Source of the DNA: Vicinamibacterales bacterium
Lineage (GTDB): Bacteria > Acidobacteriota > Vicinamibacteria > Vicinamibacterales > UBA8438
Assembly (NCBI GenBank): GCA_937766455.1
Contig: CALLXD010000011.1
Coordinates: 1 to 64,000 of the forward strand
Direction: 5' to 3'
DNA: 64,000 nucleotides
A program made the translations under genes and the position numbers. Below are positions 50,304 through 59,553 of the stretch, piece after piece. The notes under the pieces are model-generated. The model saw only the letters and a list, made by a program, of their open reading frames with translations, ran no database searches and was not told the origin of the DNA. The first letter of the stretch is position 1; every line of letters starts with the position of its first letter.

Positions 50304-51548
50304 CTATCCGGTCGCAGTCGCCGGGCGTCGGGCGGGACCGGTGTAGGCGGCCAACGCGTCCATCAGCGGACGCAGGTCCTTGAACACGTTGCCCACCAGC
50401 GCGTCGACGAGCTGCGGTTGGAGGTCGGGATGCTGACTGATGAACTCACCAAAATTGAACGTTGGGTCATAGAACGCCAGCACGAGCTGTCGAAAACTGT
50501 CGAGACCATGACGGAGGTCCTGCTCATACTGTGTGAACGTCGCCGCGGTGACGTCGCCGGCGTCGAGGGCGGCGTGAATGGTGTCGGCCGCCAGTTCGCC
50601 TCCCTTCAGTGCCAGGTAGACGCCGGACGAGAACACCGGGTCGAGAAACGAGAAGGCGTCGCCCACGAGACAGAAACCGTCACCCGCGGCCTGGGTCGAC
50701 CGATAACTGAATTCGCCAGTCACCCGCATAGGACCCTGGTGAGTGCCCTGCGCGAGATGCTCGCGAATCCAGCGGCACTCGTCGACCTCCCGCCAGAAGA
50801 TCGCCTCTGGGTCCCGTGTCTCGCGATAGAGATAGTCGTGTTCGGCGACCACCCCCACTCCCACCGTGTCGTCCACGAGGGGGATGTACCAGAACCACCC
50901 TTTGTCCCTGATGTACGCAACCGTCGTGGCACCCTCATCGAGCCCGGGGTCTCGGAGCGCTCCTTTGAAATACGTGAAGATGGCGATCTTGTTGAGGTTG
51001 GGATCTCGCTTCTTCCAGCCGAGTTTTCCGGCGAGCAAGGCGTCGCGTCCAGTGGCGTCCACCACCACTTTCGCGTGGTGGGTCGCCGAGCCGCCATCGA
51101 CAGACTCGGTGCGCACGCCGACCACCCGGTCGCCCTCCCGCAGCACGTCCCGCACGGCGGCACCCTGGCGCACGTCGACCCCGGTCGCGGCGGCGTTCTC
51201 CAACATCATCTTGTCGAAGTCGCTCCGCTGGATCTGCCAGGTACTGGCCCAATCGTGCTTGATGGTCTTGAAGAAGTAGAACGGTTGAGAGACCTTGCCG
51301 CTGGTCGACACGAACTGGACGCTGTGTTTCCGCGGGCTGCCCGACTTCTCCAGCCAGTCGAGGACGCCCAGTCGCTCGAAGGTGAACCAGGTATGGGGCA
51401 TCAGCGATTCGCCGATGTGGTAGCGCGGAAACGATTCACGCTCCAGTAGCAGCACGTCGCGGCCATACTGCGCGAGCAGGGTGGCGGTGGTCGCGCCGGC
51501 CGGCCCGCCTCCGACCACGATTGCGTCGTGCATCGTTGTGGACATCAT
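50304..51548 (-). CDS. FAD-dependent oxidoreductase, tryptophan halogenase-like family
   Basis: AIVVGGGPAGATTATLLAQYGRDVLLLERESFPRYHIGESL; GDAFSFLDPVFSSGVYLAL. Confidence 0.88.
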   Translation of the reverse strand: MMSTTMHDAIVVGGGPAGATTATLLAQYGRDVLLLERESFPRYHIGESLMPHTWFTFERLGVLDWLEKSGSPRKHSVQFVSTSGKVSQPFYFFKTIKHDWASTWQIQRSDFDKMMLENAAATGVDVRQGAAVRDVLREGDRVVGVRTESVDGGSATHHAKVVVDATGRDALLAGKLGWKKRDPNLNKIAIFTYFKGALRDPGLDEGATTVAYIRDKGWFWYIPLVDDTVGVGVVAEHDYLYRETRDPEAIFWREVDECRWIREHLAQGTHQGPMRVTGEFSYRSTQAAGDGFCLVGDAFSFLDPVFSSGVYLALKGGELAADTIHAALDAGDVTAATFTQYEQDLRHGLDSFRQLVLAFYDPTFNFGEFISQHPDLQPQLVDALVGNVFKDLRPLMDALAAYTGPARRPATATG

Positions 51549-51644
51549 CCTCTCCCCACAGGCCTCCCCGGAACCCGACGCGGACCCTTCGGGGGGATCC
51601 TGGATTGTCCCCTCGGCCGCCGCGACGAGGGGCACCTGGCCGTG

Positions 51645-52231
51645 TTACATCTGCGGCAGTACCTCCATGATGTCGCAAATCTTGCGTCCCGCGTGAACGA
51701 TCTCGGTTCGGCGCCGTACAAGGTCAGGGCCTCACGCATCCAGAAGACGCCCATCATCTCCGGGTTCGGGGTTATCGAGAGATAGTCCTTGACCCGGCTG
51801 GTGTAGTCGAACCGACCGTCCGCGAGCACTCGACCCAGGGGTATCTCGTTCTTCAGAATGGCAGCCTTCATCCGAGGCGCAAATACATCCAGCTTGATAC
51901 GAATGGCGCCCATTTCCACCGGTCGTCCCGTGTACTCCTGGACGAGCAGCACCCGCCGAAAATACCACGCCCCGCTGAAGAACGTGGAGAGCGCTCGCAG
52001 CACCACCCGCCCACCGTAGTGCCGCTCGAGGGTGCTGGTCATGTCGTCGTCATGCACCAGCATCGAGCGATACGGGGATGGGATCTGGTTTGGTGGGACG
52101 GTGTCCCACGCCGGCATGGCGATCCCGGCCCGACGGTAGACGACGTTGAGCGGATACAGCGTGTCGCGCGCCGAGAGTCGCGGCAGCGCGCTCGGTCCCG
52201 CGGCGCGTGGAGTGCGTGTCGACTTGGTCAT
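51645..52231 (-). pseudogene. chorismate pyruvate-lyase-like protein, 1-nt deletion near 51712
   Basis: KNEIPLGRVLADGRFDYTSRVKDYLSI...LTLYG then in the next frame RRTEIVHAGRKICDIMEVLPQM*; joined YGRRTEIVHAGRKICDIMEVLP fits UbiC/DUF98-type C-termini. Confidence 0.65.
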
Positions 52232-52278
52232 CGGGTGGACGATTGCGAGGGGGGCAATGGTCCGGTGCCCGCCGATCC

Positions 52279-53610
52279 CTAGGTGTAGCGCAGGTCGGTG
52301 TGCTCGGGGAGGAAGAATCGTGGCAGCAGGCTATCGACCCTGAGGAGACCCTCTCGCGTGAGCGCGATCTGATCGGTGTCGGCCGCGATCAGATAGCCAT
52401 CGGCGCGAAGGGACGCCAAGGCCGGGGCGAACCGGTCTGCAATGTCGACGCCGTACTTGCCGCTGAAGTAGGTCGGACGGACGGACCCCCGCTTGAGCTG
52501 CAAGACCAGCTCGCGAATCAACCGTTCTTCGGCCGTCGGCCGAAATGCGCGGCTGAGCGGGATCTCGTCGTTGCGCACCGAGGCAGCATAGGGCCCCCAG
52601 GAGTCAAGATTTTGCATGTGCACGCCGTTGATGTGACCGAATGACGATACGCCGAGGGGGGCCAGGTCGGCGCCTTGCCAGAGCTGGTCGCGATACACAA
52701 ACCGCGTGGTCTGCGGGTTCTTGACCGCGGTGTAGGCACTGCTGACGGTGTAGCCGGCGCCTTCAAGGGCGTCGAACGCCTCCCGTACCCAGCGTCGCTT
52801 GGTCGACCATGTCGCCACCGATTCGGTGAACTGTCCGGTGCCCTTCAGGAGGTCGCTGCTGATGGTGGTGTTGTACGGCAGTTCCATCTGGTAGATGGTC
52901 ACACTGTCTGGACTCAGGGCGATGGTCTGCGCCACGGCGTCGTGCCACTTCTGGTCGCTGTCGCCCAGCATCCCTGCGATCAGATCGATGTTCACCTGAG
53001 GGAAGTTGAGAGACTGGGCGAATTCGTACGCGCGGAAAACCTCAGCTGACCGGTGGGCGCGGCCGTTCAGTGCCAGCAGGTCGTCGTCGAAGTGCTCGAC
53101 ACCGAGGCTGAGCCGCGTGATCCCCATGTCGCGAATTTGCGACAACTTCGACTCGGTGAGGGTGCCGGGCTCGCACTCGAACGTGATCTCCTCGGCGTCG
53201 GTCCATGGGGTGACCGCCGACAACCGGTCAACCAGGCTCTTCAGCTGGCGGACCGACAAGAATGACGGCGTGCCGCCGCCGAAATAGATAAACCGAAGGG
53301 GGCGTCCTGCGATGGCCGGCTGTGTCGCGTACAGTTCCCACTCGCGCGCCATCACGTCCAGATAGTCCGCCACCTCGCTCGCGTTCTTGTCCGTGTAGAC
53401 GCGGAAATAGCAGAAGTGGCAACGCTTTCGGCAGAACGGAATGTGGAGATACAGCCCCAGGGGCACGTCGGCGGGCGGCTGGGCCAGTGCTGACCTCGCC
53501 TCGGTCGCGACCGCGTCCTGCGTCCACAGCGAAAACGGAGGATAGTTGGCGACGAAATAGCTCCCGACGTCGGTCTGCTCGGTCGTCGTAGTCTGCCCGG
53601 TATCAGCCAT
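52279..53610 (-). CDS. HemW-like radical SAM protein
   Basis: LGLYLHIPFCRKRCHFCYFRVYT, FIYFGGGTPSFLS, ECEPGTLTESKL, LSLGVEHFDDDLL. Confidence 0.93.
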   Translation of the reverse strand: MADTGQTTTTEQTDVGSYFVANYPPFSLWTQDAVATEARSALAQPPADVPLGLYLHIPFCRKRCHFCYFRVYTDKNASEVADYLDVMAREWELYATQPAIAGRPLRFIYFGGGTPSFLSVRQLKSLVDRLSAVTPWTDAEEITFECEPGTLTESKLSQIRDMGITRLSLGVEHFDDDLLALNGRAHRSAEVFRAYEFAQSLNFPQVNIDLIAGMLGDSDQKWHDAVAQTIALSPDSVTIYQMELPYNTTISSDLLKGTGQFTESVATWSTKRRWVREAFDALEGAGYTVSSAYTAVKNPQTTRFVYRDQLWQGADLAPLGVSSFGHINGVHMQNLDSWGPYAASVRNDEIPLSRAFRPTAEERLIRELVLQLKRGSVRPTYFSGKYGVDIADRFAPALASLRADGYLIAADTDQIALTREGLLRVDSLLPRFFLPEHTDLRYT

Positions 53611-53642
53611 CAGATGCCACTATACATGAGGGTTCACGCCCG

Positions 53643-54764
53643 CTAACCGAAGCAATACAGCACGCCATCCTCAGAGCCGATTACGAGCCGGCCCTCGGCA
53701 ATCGCGGGCGAGGCGACAAGAGGTGCGGCCGTGTCGAATTCCCACAACTTCTCGCCGGTGTCGAGGTCCAGCACATACAGCCGGCCGTCACTCGACCCGG
53801 CATACACCCGATTGCCGCTGGCCGCGGGCGACGAGTCGACCCGAGCCTTGGTCGTGAATGTCCAACGTGGTTCACCGGTCGCTTCATCGATGGCATGCAC
53901 CATCTTGTCGCGACCCCCGATCACGATCGTATCGTCGATGGCCAGTGCCGACGAGTAGAACGGAAAATGCCGCTGCGGATGCTCATACTGCCAGAGCAGT
54001 TCGTGCGTCGTGAGGTCGATGCTGACCACCTCGTTGTCAAACGTGCCGAAGTAGACCTTGCCGTCGGCAACCACCGGTGACGCGGCGGTGTACGCGCCCG
54101 CGGAGACGTTGACGACCTCTTCGCCATCAGTGACCCGCACGCCGTGGAAAAGTTCGTCGCACCCCCCGAAATAGGCGACCCCGTCCCAGACCGCTGGCGT
54201 GGCGTGGACGTAGTTCTGCGTTTCATACTTCCAGACTTCCTCGCCGTCCTCGATGGCCAGGGCATACAGAAAGCCGTCGTAGGACCCGATCAGGACCCGG
54301 TTGTCCACAATGACGGGCGACGACTTAATCTCGCCCATCGTCTCGAACGTCCACCTCGCCGTGCCGGTGTTGACGTCGACCGCGTGGAACACCCCGCCGA
54401 GGTCACCGATGAATACCAGGCCGCCGGCCACGGCTGGCGACGATTCGCCGATGCCCATGTCTCCGGTGGAATACGTCCAGCGCTCGGTGCCCGTCTCCAG
54501 GTCGAGCGCGATCAGCGTGCCGGCGTAGGTGCCAACGTAGACCACGCCATCGACGATCGCCGCCGATGAGTCGATGGCTTCGTCTGCTTCGTAGGTCCAC
54601 TTCAACGTGAGCTCGGCCGGCAGGACGGACGCGGCGACTCCGTTACGAGACGCGCCACGAAATTGAGGCCATGTGTCGGATGTGGTCTGAGCGTGGGCCA
54701 CGCCCAGGGGAAGCAGGGTCGCCAGGGCCAATACACCGCACGCCGATGTCATCAAAACGCGCAT
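53643..54764 (-). CDS. PQQ-like beta-propeller repeat protein
   Basis: Repeated VYVGTYAGTLIALDLETGTERWTYSTG type blades; signal peptide. Confidence 0.93.
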   Translation of the reverse strand: MRVLMTSACGVLALATLLPLGVAHAQTTSDTWPQFRGASRNGVAASVLPAELTLKWTYEADEAIDSSAAIVDGVVYVGTYAGTLIALDLETGTERWTYSTGDMGIGESSPAVAGGLVFIGDLGGVFHAVDVNTGTARWTFETMGEIKSSPVIVDNRVLIGSYDGFLYALAIEDGEEVWKYETQNYVHATPAVWDGVAYFGGCDELFHGVRVTDGEEVVNVSAGAYTAASPVVADGKVYFGTFDNEVVSIDLTTHELLWQYEHPQRHFPFYSSALAIDDTIVIGGRDKMVHAIDEATGEPRWTFTTKARVDSSPAASGNRVYAGSSDGRLYVLDLDTGEKLWEFDTAAPLVASPAIAEGRLVIGSEDGVLYCFG

Positions 54765-55960
54765 CGATAGATCTCCAAGGCATCCGAGGCCGTAAACGGT
54801 CGGGGGTTGAACGTGCCGGTCCATTGGACGGCGGCGTCATCGGCGAGTTGAGGGAGGTCCGACTGGCCGACGCCCTGGCTGCTGAGTGTCGAGGGCAGTC
54901 CGGCACGATCGGCCAGATAACGCAACCGCGCGGCCAGTCTGTCGGCCGCGTCGTCGGCTCCAGCGTCGGAGGCATCGCCCAGCAGGCGGCTGTACAGCGG
55001 CGCTGCGACGGCGCCGTTCCAACGCACGATATGCGGCACCACGATCGCGAGCGCCACGCCGTGGCTCACCTGGTAGCGTGCGGTGAGCGGATTTGCGCAG
55101 GCATGTGCGGCGCCTAGCATCGACTGCTCAATGGCCAGACCCGCGTGAAACGCGCCGAGCTGCATGGCGGCCCGCGCATCGATGTCGTCTGGGTGATCCA
55201 GCACCATCTCGTAGTGCGCGTTCAGGAGACGCCACGCTTCGCGGGCGAAGCAGTCCGACAATGGCGTGCGCCGGGTGGTGACCGCAGTTTCCACGGCGTG
55301 CACAAGGGCGTCGAAGCCAGACATGGCGGTGACGGAGGCCGGCTGGGAGAGCGTCAGCTCTGGGTCGAGAATAGCCACCCGGAAGGCCGCCTTGGTGTCG
55401 CCGCAGGCCATCTTGACATGCGTGGTGGCATCCGCGATGACGGCGTAGCTCTGCGCTTCGCTGCCGGTTCCGGCCGTGGTTGGGATGCCGATCATCGGGA
55501 GCATAGGCCGGATCGCTTTGGCGTAGCCGCGATAGTCCTCCATACGTCCGCCGTTGGTCAGCACAAAGTTGATGCCCTTCGCACAGTCCATCGAGCTGCC
55601 CCCGCCGAGGCCGATGATGGCATCCACCGCGTGGGGCCTGGCCGCTGCACACCCAACCTCGATCATTTCCGTGTCCGGGTTGACGTCGAATGCATGGAAC
55701 GGCACCGCCGATATGTGTGCGGCGGCCAATTGGCGTTCTGCGAGTCGGACGTGTCCCGCCTCGAGGAGGCCGTGGTCTGCCACCAGCAACGGCCGCCGGA
55801 ATCCCAGCTCTGCGGCGATGGTGCCCAACTGGGTGATGGAGCCTGGTCCGAATACCAGACGTGTGCGCGGCTGAAAATCGAAAGCCGCCAGTCGCTCGCG
55901 TTCTGTGGCCGTCGCCGCTACGATATTGGACGTTGACGTGTCGCTGGAGGTCGCAGACAC
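54752..55960 (-). CDS. iron-containing alcohol dehydrogenase
   Basis: TRLVFGPGSITQLG, GLGGGSSMDCAKGI, GIPTTAGTGSEAQS, HGVALAIVVPHIVRWN. Confidence 0.95.
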   Translation of the reverse strand: MSATSSDTSTSNIVAATATERERLAAFDFQPRTRLVFGPGSITQLGTIAAELGFRRPLLVADHGLLEAGHVRLAERQLAAAHISAVPFHAFDVNPDTEMIEVGCAAARPHAVDAIIGLGGGSSMDCAKGINFVLTNGGRMEDYRGYAKAIRPMLPMIGIPTTAGTGSEAQSYAVIADATTHVKMACGDTKAAFRVAILDPELTLSQPASVTAMSGFDALVHAVETAVTTRRTPLSDCFAREAWRLLNAHYEMVLDHPDDIDARAAMQLGAFHAGLAIEQSMLGAAHACANPLTARYQVSHGVALAIVVPHIVRWNGAVAAPLYSRLLGDASDAGADDAADRLAARLRYLADRAGLPSTLSSQGVGQSDLPQLADDAAVQWTGTFNPRPFTASDALEIYRCAF

Positions 55961-56181
55961 AGTGACAATTCCTCGGGACGGACGTCAGCTGCGTTCAAAC
56001 CCGAAGGCCACGGTCGTCCGCTCTGCGGCCGCAAGAAACGGGGCGTGCGGCGACCGGTGTGCCGAGACAGTCATATTGAGATGTCGCAGGCCCGACGCGG
56101 GCCGCAGAATCCTTGTATGGTAACAGTGATATGAGCGGCGCGGCCACCACGCGCTCACGACGTCCCTGACTGGTCATCGCC

Positions 56182-57504
56182 GTGTACGAAAACTACTACC
56201 GTTTCCGCCGCCAGCCCTTCAGTCCCACGCCGGACCCGGAATTTCTGTACAAGAGTGCCATTCACCAGCGGGCGCTCGAGGAGTTGCTTCGCGGGGTCAG
56301 GCGTCGAGAGGGGATGCTCTTGTTGACCGGCGACGTCGGGACCGGCAAGACCACCACCACCCGGGCGTTGCTGGGATTGCTCGACCGTGATGTGTTTACG
56401 GCGCTGGTGATCAACCCCTTCGTCACGGCCGACGAACTGCTGCGCGTGTTGCTGACAGATTTCGGTGTGGTCTCTGACATACGCCTCACGGAGGGCGTGA
56501 GTCGACAGAGTCTGGTTGATACCCTCAACCGGTTCTTGCTGTCGCTCTCGTCGGTGGGCGCGAGTGCGCTCGCCGTCGTGGATGAAGCGCAGAATCTCGA
56601 CCCGGCCGTACTCGAACAGTTGCGGGTCTTGACCGCGCTCGAAACTGACCATCAGAAGCTCCTGCAGATTCTGCTGGTGGGGCAGCCGGAGCTCAAGACG
56701 CTCCTGGAGACCCACGAGATGCGGTCGTTGAATCAGCGGATCGCGCGTCGTGTCACGCTCGGTCCACTCAATCGTGAAGAGGTCGAGCACTACGTCGCCT
56801 TCCGCATTCGACTGGCCCTGGATGGCGGGGACCCGATGTTTTCTGATGGGGCCCTGGACCAGGTCCACCGATTCAGCGGGGGGGTTCCGCGCGAGATCAA
56901 CAAGCTGTGTGATCGGTCCCTCGAAGCCGGGTTCGCCGCGCAGAGCCCGACCGTGGACGAGGCGTTGGTGGCGGAGGCGGCGGCCGCGCTCGATCTCACG
57001 CCCATGCCGGCGTTGCCCGTCACCATTGAGCCGGCGTCCGAGGCCGAATTCGTAAAGAGTGGGCGGCGAGCCGGGCTCACGGCCCGGACGAAGCGATGGC
57101 TGGCGGCGTCCGTGGTCGTCGCGGCCGGCATTGGCCTCGGGGTCTGGGTGGCCGTGACGATGCTGGGGGGCGCGAGTGACGCAGTCGAGGTGGGCGGGGC
57201 GCCGCTGCCCGCAACCGTAGAGGCGCCGTCACCCCTTGGGGCCGGTCCGCGCGCCGGTCAGGCGTTTCGTGTGCTCGCCGGTGAATTCGACACCCGGGGC
57301 TCTGCGGAGGCGGTCGCAGAGATACTACGTCGTCTCGGCGGAGAGGTGTCGGTGGCGGCCGCGGTTGGAAGCCCCGATCGCTATCTGGTGTGGGTCGGGC
57401 CATACGCCACGCTGACCGCCGCCCAGGCCATGGATGCAGACATCAAGAGCGTTGGTCTCGCCGGCACGCGTATCGTGCCGGATGAGGGGCTGAGCGCCCC
57501 GTAA
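56182..57504 (+). CDS. ExeA-type AAA ATPase with C-terminal SPOR-like domain
   Basis: YRFRRQPFSPTPDPEFLY, GDVGTGKTTTTRALL, VDEAQNLDPAVLEQLR; C-term FRVLAGEFDTRGSAEAVAEILRRLGGEVSV...WVGPYATLTAAQ. Confidence 0.92.
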   Translation: MYENYYRFRRQPFSPTPDPEFLYKSAIHQRALEELLRGVRRREGMLLLTGDVGTGKTTTTRALLGLLDRDVFTALVINPFVTADELLRVLLTDFGVVSDIRLTEGVSRQSLVDTLNRFLLSLSSVGASALAVVDEAQNLDPAVLEQLRVLTALETDHQKLLQILLVGQPELKTLLETHEMRSLNQRIARRVTLGPLNREEVEHYVAFRIRLALDGGDPMFSDGALDQVHRFSGGVPREINKLCDRSLEAGFAAQSPTVDEALVAEAAAALDLTPMPALPVTIEPASEAEFVKSGRRAGLTARTKRWLAASVVVAAGIGLGVWVAVTMLGGASDAVEVGGAPLPATVEAPSPLGAGPRAGQAFRVLAGEFDTRGSAEAVAEILRRLGGEVSVAAAVGSPDRYLVWVGPYATLTAAQAMDADIKSVGLAGTRIVPDEGLSAP

Positions 57505-57528
57505 CCGTGCCGGTCCGAGATCGCCGGT

Positions 57529-59451
57529 TCACACGTCCAAGTCGTCCGCGTCTTCCGCCCGATCCATGATGAACCGGAAGCGGGCCGAGGCATCGCGCCC
57601 CATCAGGTCTGTGATCACGCGGTCGGTCCGGAGTTGGTCGGCGATCGACACGCGGAGGAGACGCCGGGTCTTCGGATTCATCGTGGTCTCCCACAATACC
57701 TTCGGCATCATCTCGCCCAGCCCTTTGAAACGGGTCACCTCCGGGCGCACGCGTCCGTTGCGCTGCTCGATCTCGGCCAGGATGGTGTTGCGCTGGGTGT
57801 CGTCCAAGGCCCAGAACGTCTGCTTCCCTGCGTCGATGCGATACAGCGGCGGCTGGCCGAGATATACCCGACCGTTGCTGATGAGTTTGGGCAGATACCG
57901 GTAGAGAAACGTCAACAGCAAGGTCGCGATGTGGTTGCCGTCGGCGTCCGCGTCCGCCAGGATGATGATCCGGTCGTAACGGAGTCGGGTCAGGTCAAAG
58001 TGCTTCCCGAGTCCGCACCCCAGCGCCGTGACCAGATCGGACAGCTCCTTGTTCTCGAGCACCTTGGCCAACGGGGCGCTTTCAACGTTCAACACCTTCC
58101 CGCGCAGCGGAAGAATCGCCTGGTGCACGCGGTCGCGCCCCTGTTTGGCCGAGCCTCCGGCGGAGTCCCCCTCCACCACGAATATCTCGCTTCCCCTCGT
58201 CCCCGGCGACGTGCAGTCGCTGAGCTTCCCGGGCAGATTTAATCGGTTCGACGTGGCGCTCTTGCGGGTGACCGCTTGCTGCGCCGCACGGCTCGCGGCC
58301 CTGGCGCGGGCGGCCAGGGTAATGCGCGCCACGATCGCCTCGGCGACGCTGAGATTGTGATTGAGCCAGTGTTCGAGTGCGGGTCGGACCAGCCCGTCAA
58401 CCACGGAGGCCAGCTCTGGGTTGTTGAGCCGTTCTTTGGTCTGACCCTGAAATTGCGGATCAGGGATAAAGATGCTCAGGACCCCGGTGATGCCCTCTCT
58501 GATGTCTTCGGCCGTCAGTGTGACGCCTTTCGGCGACAGTCCGTGGGTGTCGATGAAATTCCGGATCGCCCGGCCGAGACCGGCCCGAAATCCAGTCTCA
58601 TGCGTGCCGCCGGAGCTGGTGGGGATGCCGTTGACGTAGCTGCGCAGGTGCTCGTCTGTCGACTCAGTCCATTGCAAGGCCAGGTCCAGGCGGGTGTTGG
58701 TCGCCTCATGCTCACGGACGATGGTGAACGGGGCGGTGTGCACCGACGGCGTATTGCGGTCGGCGAGAATACGCTGCAAATAGTCGATCAGTCCTTCGTC
58801 GTGCTGGAACACGCGGCCTTCGCCGGTCGACTCGTCCTCGAAGACGACCTTCACCCCTTTGTGCAGGTAGCTGGCGGTTTCGAGACGGTCGGCGATCAGC
58901 GCGGTATCGAAGGTGGTCTTCGGGAAAATTGTCGCGTCGGGTCGGAAATACACCGTGGTGCCGCTGCCTCGGGAGGCCCCCACGCGTTGGAGTTTTCCGA
59001 CCGGCTTCCCCTGAGCGAAGCGCTGTTCCCACTCCGCGCCGTCACGCCGGGAGGTGGCGACGAGTTCCTTGGAGAGAGCATTGACCACGCTCGCTCCGAC
59101 GCCGTGCAGACCGCCGGCCGTCCGGTAGGTGCCATGTTCAAATTTGCCGCCGGCGTGGAGCGTCGTGAAGATGACCTCCAGCGCGCTCCGTTTGCTCTTC
59201 TTGTGCTGGTCGACCGGTATGCCCCGCCCGTCATCGGTGATGGTCACCGATGCGCCGTCTGCGTGCAGCGTCACCCCGATCCGCGAGGCGTGTCCATTCA
59301 TCGCCTCGTCGACTGCATTGTCGAGGATCTCCCACACGAGGTGGTGCAACCCAGCCGGACCGACGCCGCCGATGTACATACCGGGACGTCGCCGTACAGG
59401 GTCCAGGCCCTCCAGTACGGTGATGTCCTTCGCCGTGTAGCTCTTCGCCAT
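57529..59451 (-). CDS. parE: DNA topoisomerase IV subunit B
   Basis: VLEGLDPVRRRPGMYIGGVGPAGLHHLVWEILDNAVDEA; EGDSAGGSAKQGRDR. Confidence 0.95.
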   Translation of the reverse strand: MAKSYTAKDITVLEGLDPVRRRPGMYIGGVGPAGLHHLVWEILDNAVDEAMNGHASRIGVTLHADGASVTITDDGRGIPVDQHKKSKRSALEVIFTTLHAGGKFEHGTYRTAGGLHGVGASVVNALSKELVATSRRDGAEWEQRFAQGKPVGKLQRVGASRGSGTTVYFRPDATIFPKTTFDTALIADRLETASYLHKGVKVVFEDESTGEGRVFQHDEGLIDYLQRILADRNTPSVHTAPFTIVREHEATNTRLDLALQWTESTDEHLRSYVNGIPTSSGGTHETGFRAGLGRAIRNFIDTHGLSPKGVTLTAEDIREGITGVLSIFIPDPQFQGQTKERLNNPELASVVDGLVRPALEHWLNHNLSVAEAIVARITLAARARAASRAAQQAVTRKSATSNRLNLPGKLSDCTSPGTRGSEIFVVEGDSAGGSAKQGRDRVHQAILPLRGKVLNVESAPLAKVLENKELSDLVTALGCGLGKHFDLTRLRYDRIIILADADADGNHIATLLLTFLYRYLPKLISNGRVYLGQPPLYRIDAGKQTFWALDDTQRNTILAEIEQRNGRVRPEVTRFKGLGEMMPKVLWETTMNPKTRRLLRVSIADQLRTDRVITDLMGRDASARFRFIMDRAEDADDLDV

Positions 59452-59553
59452 TGCGGTTGACCGTGGGGGGCTGGCGCTGGGAGGCCGACCCTGCTGCGCC
59501 GAGGCGGGGTGAAGCGGCGGCCAGTGTAGCACGCAGCCCAGGGCTGTTCGTGC

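Noticed and set aside
49695-51449. 584-aa plus-strand ORF
   Set aside because: Antisense to the thioesterase and halogenase-like genes, which carry clear motifs
58276-59460. 394-aa plus-strand ORF
   Set aside because: Exactly antisense to parE; no recognisable domain
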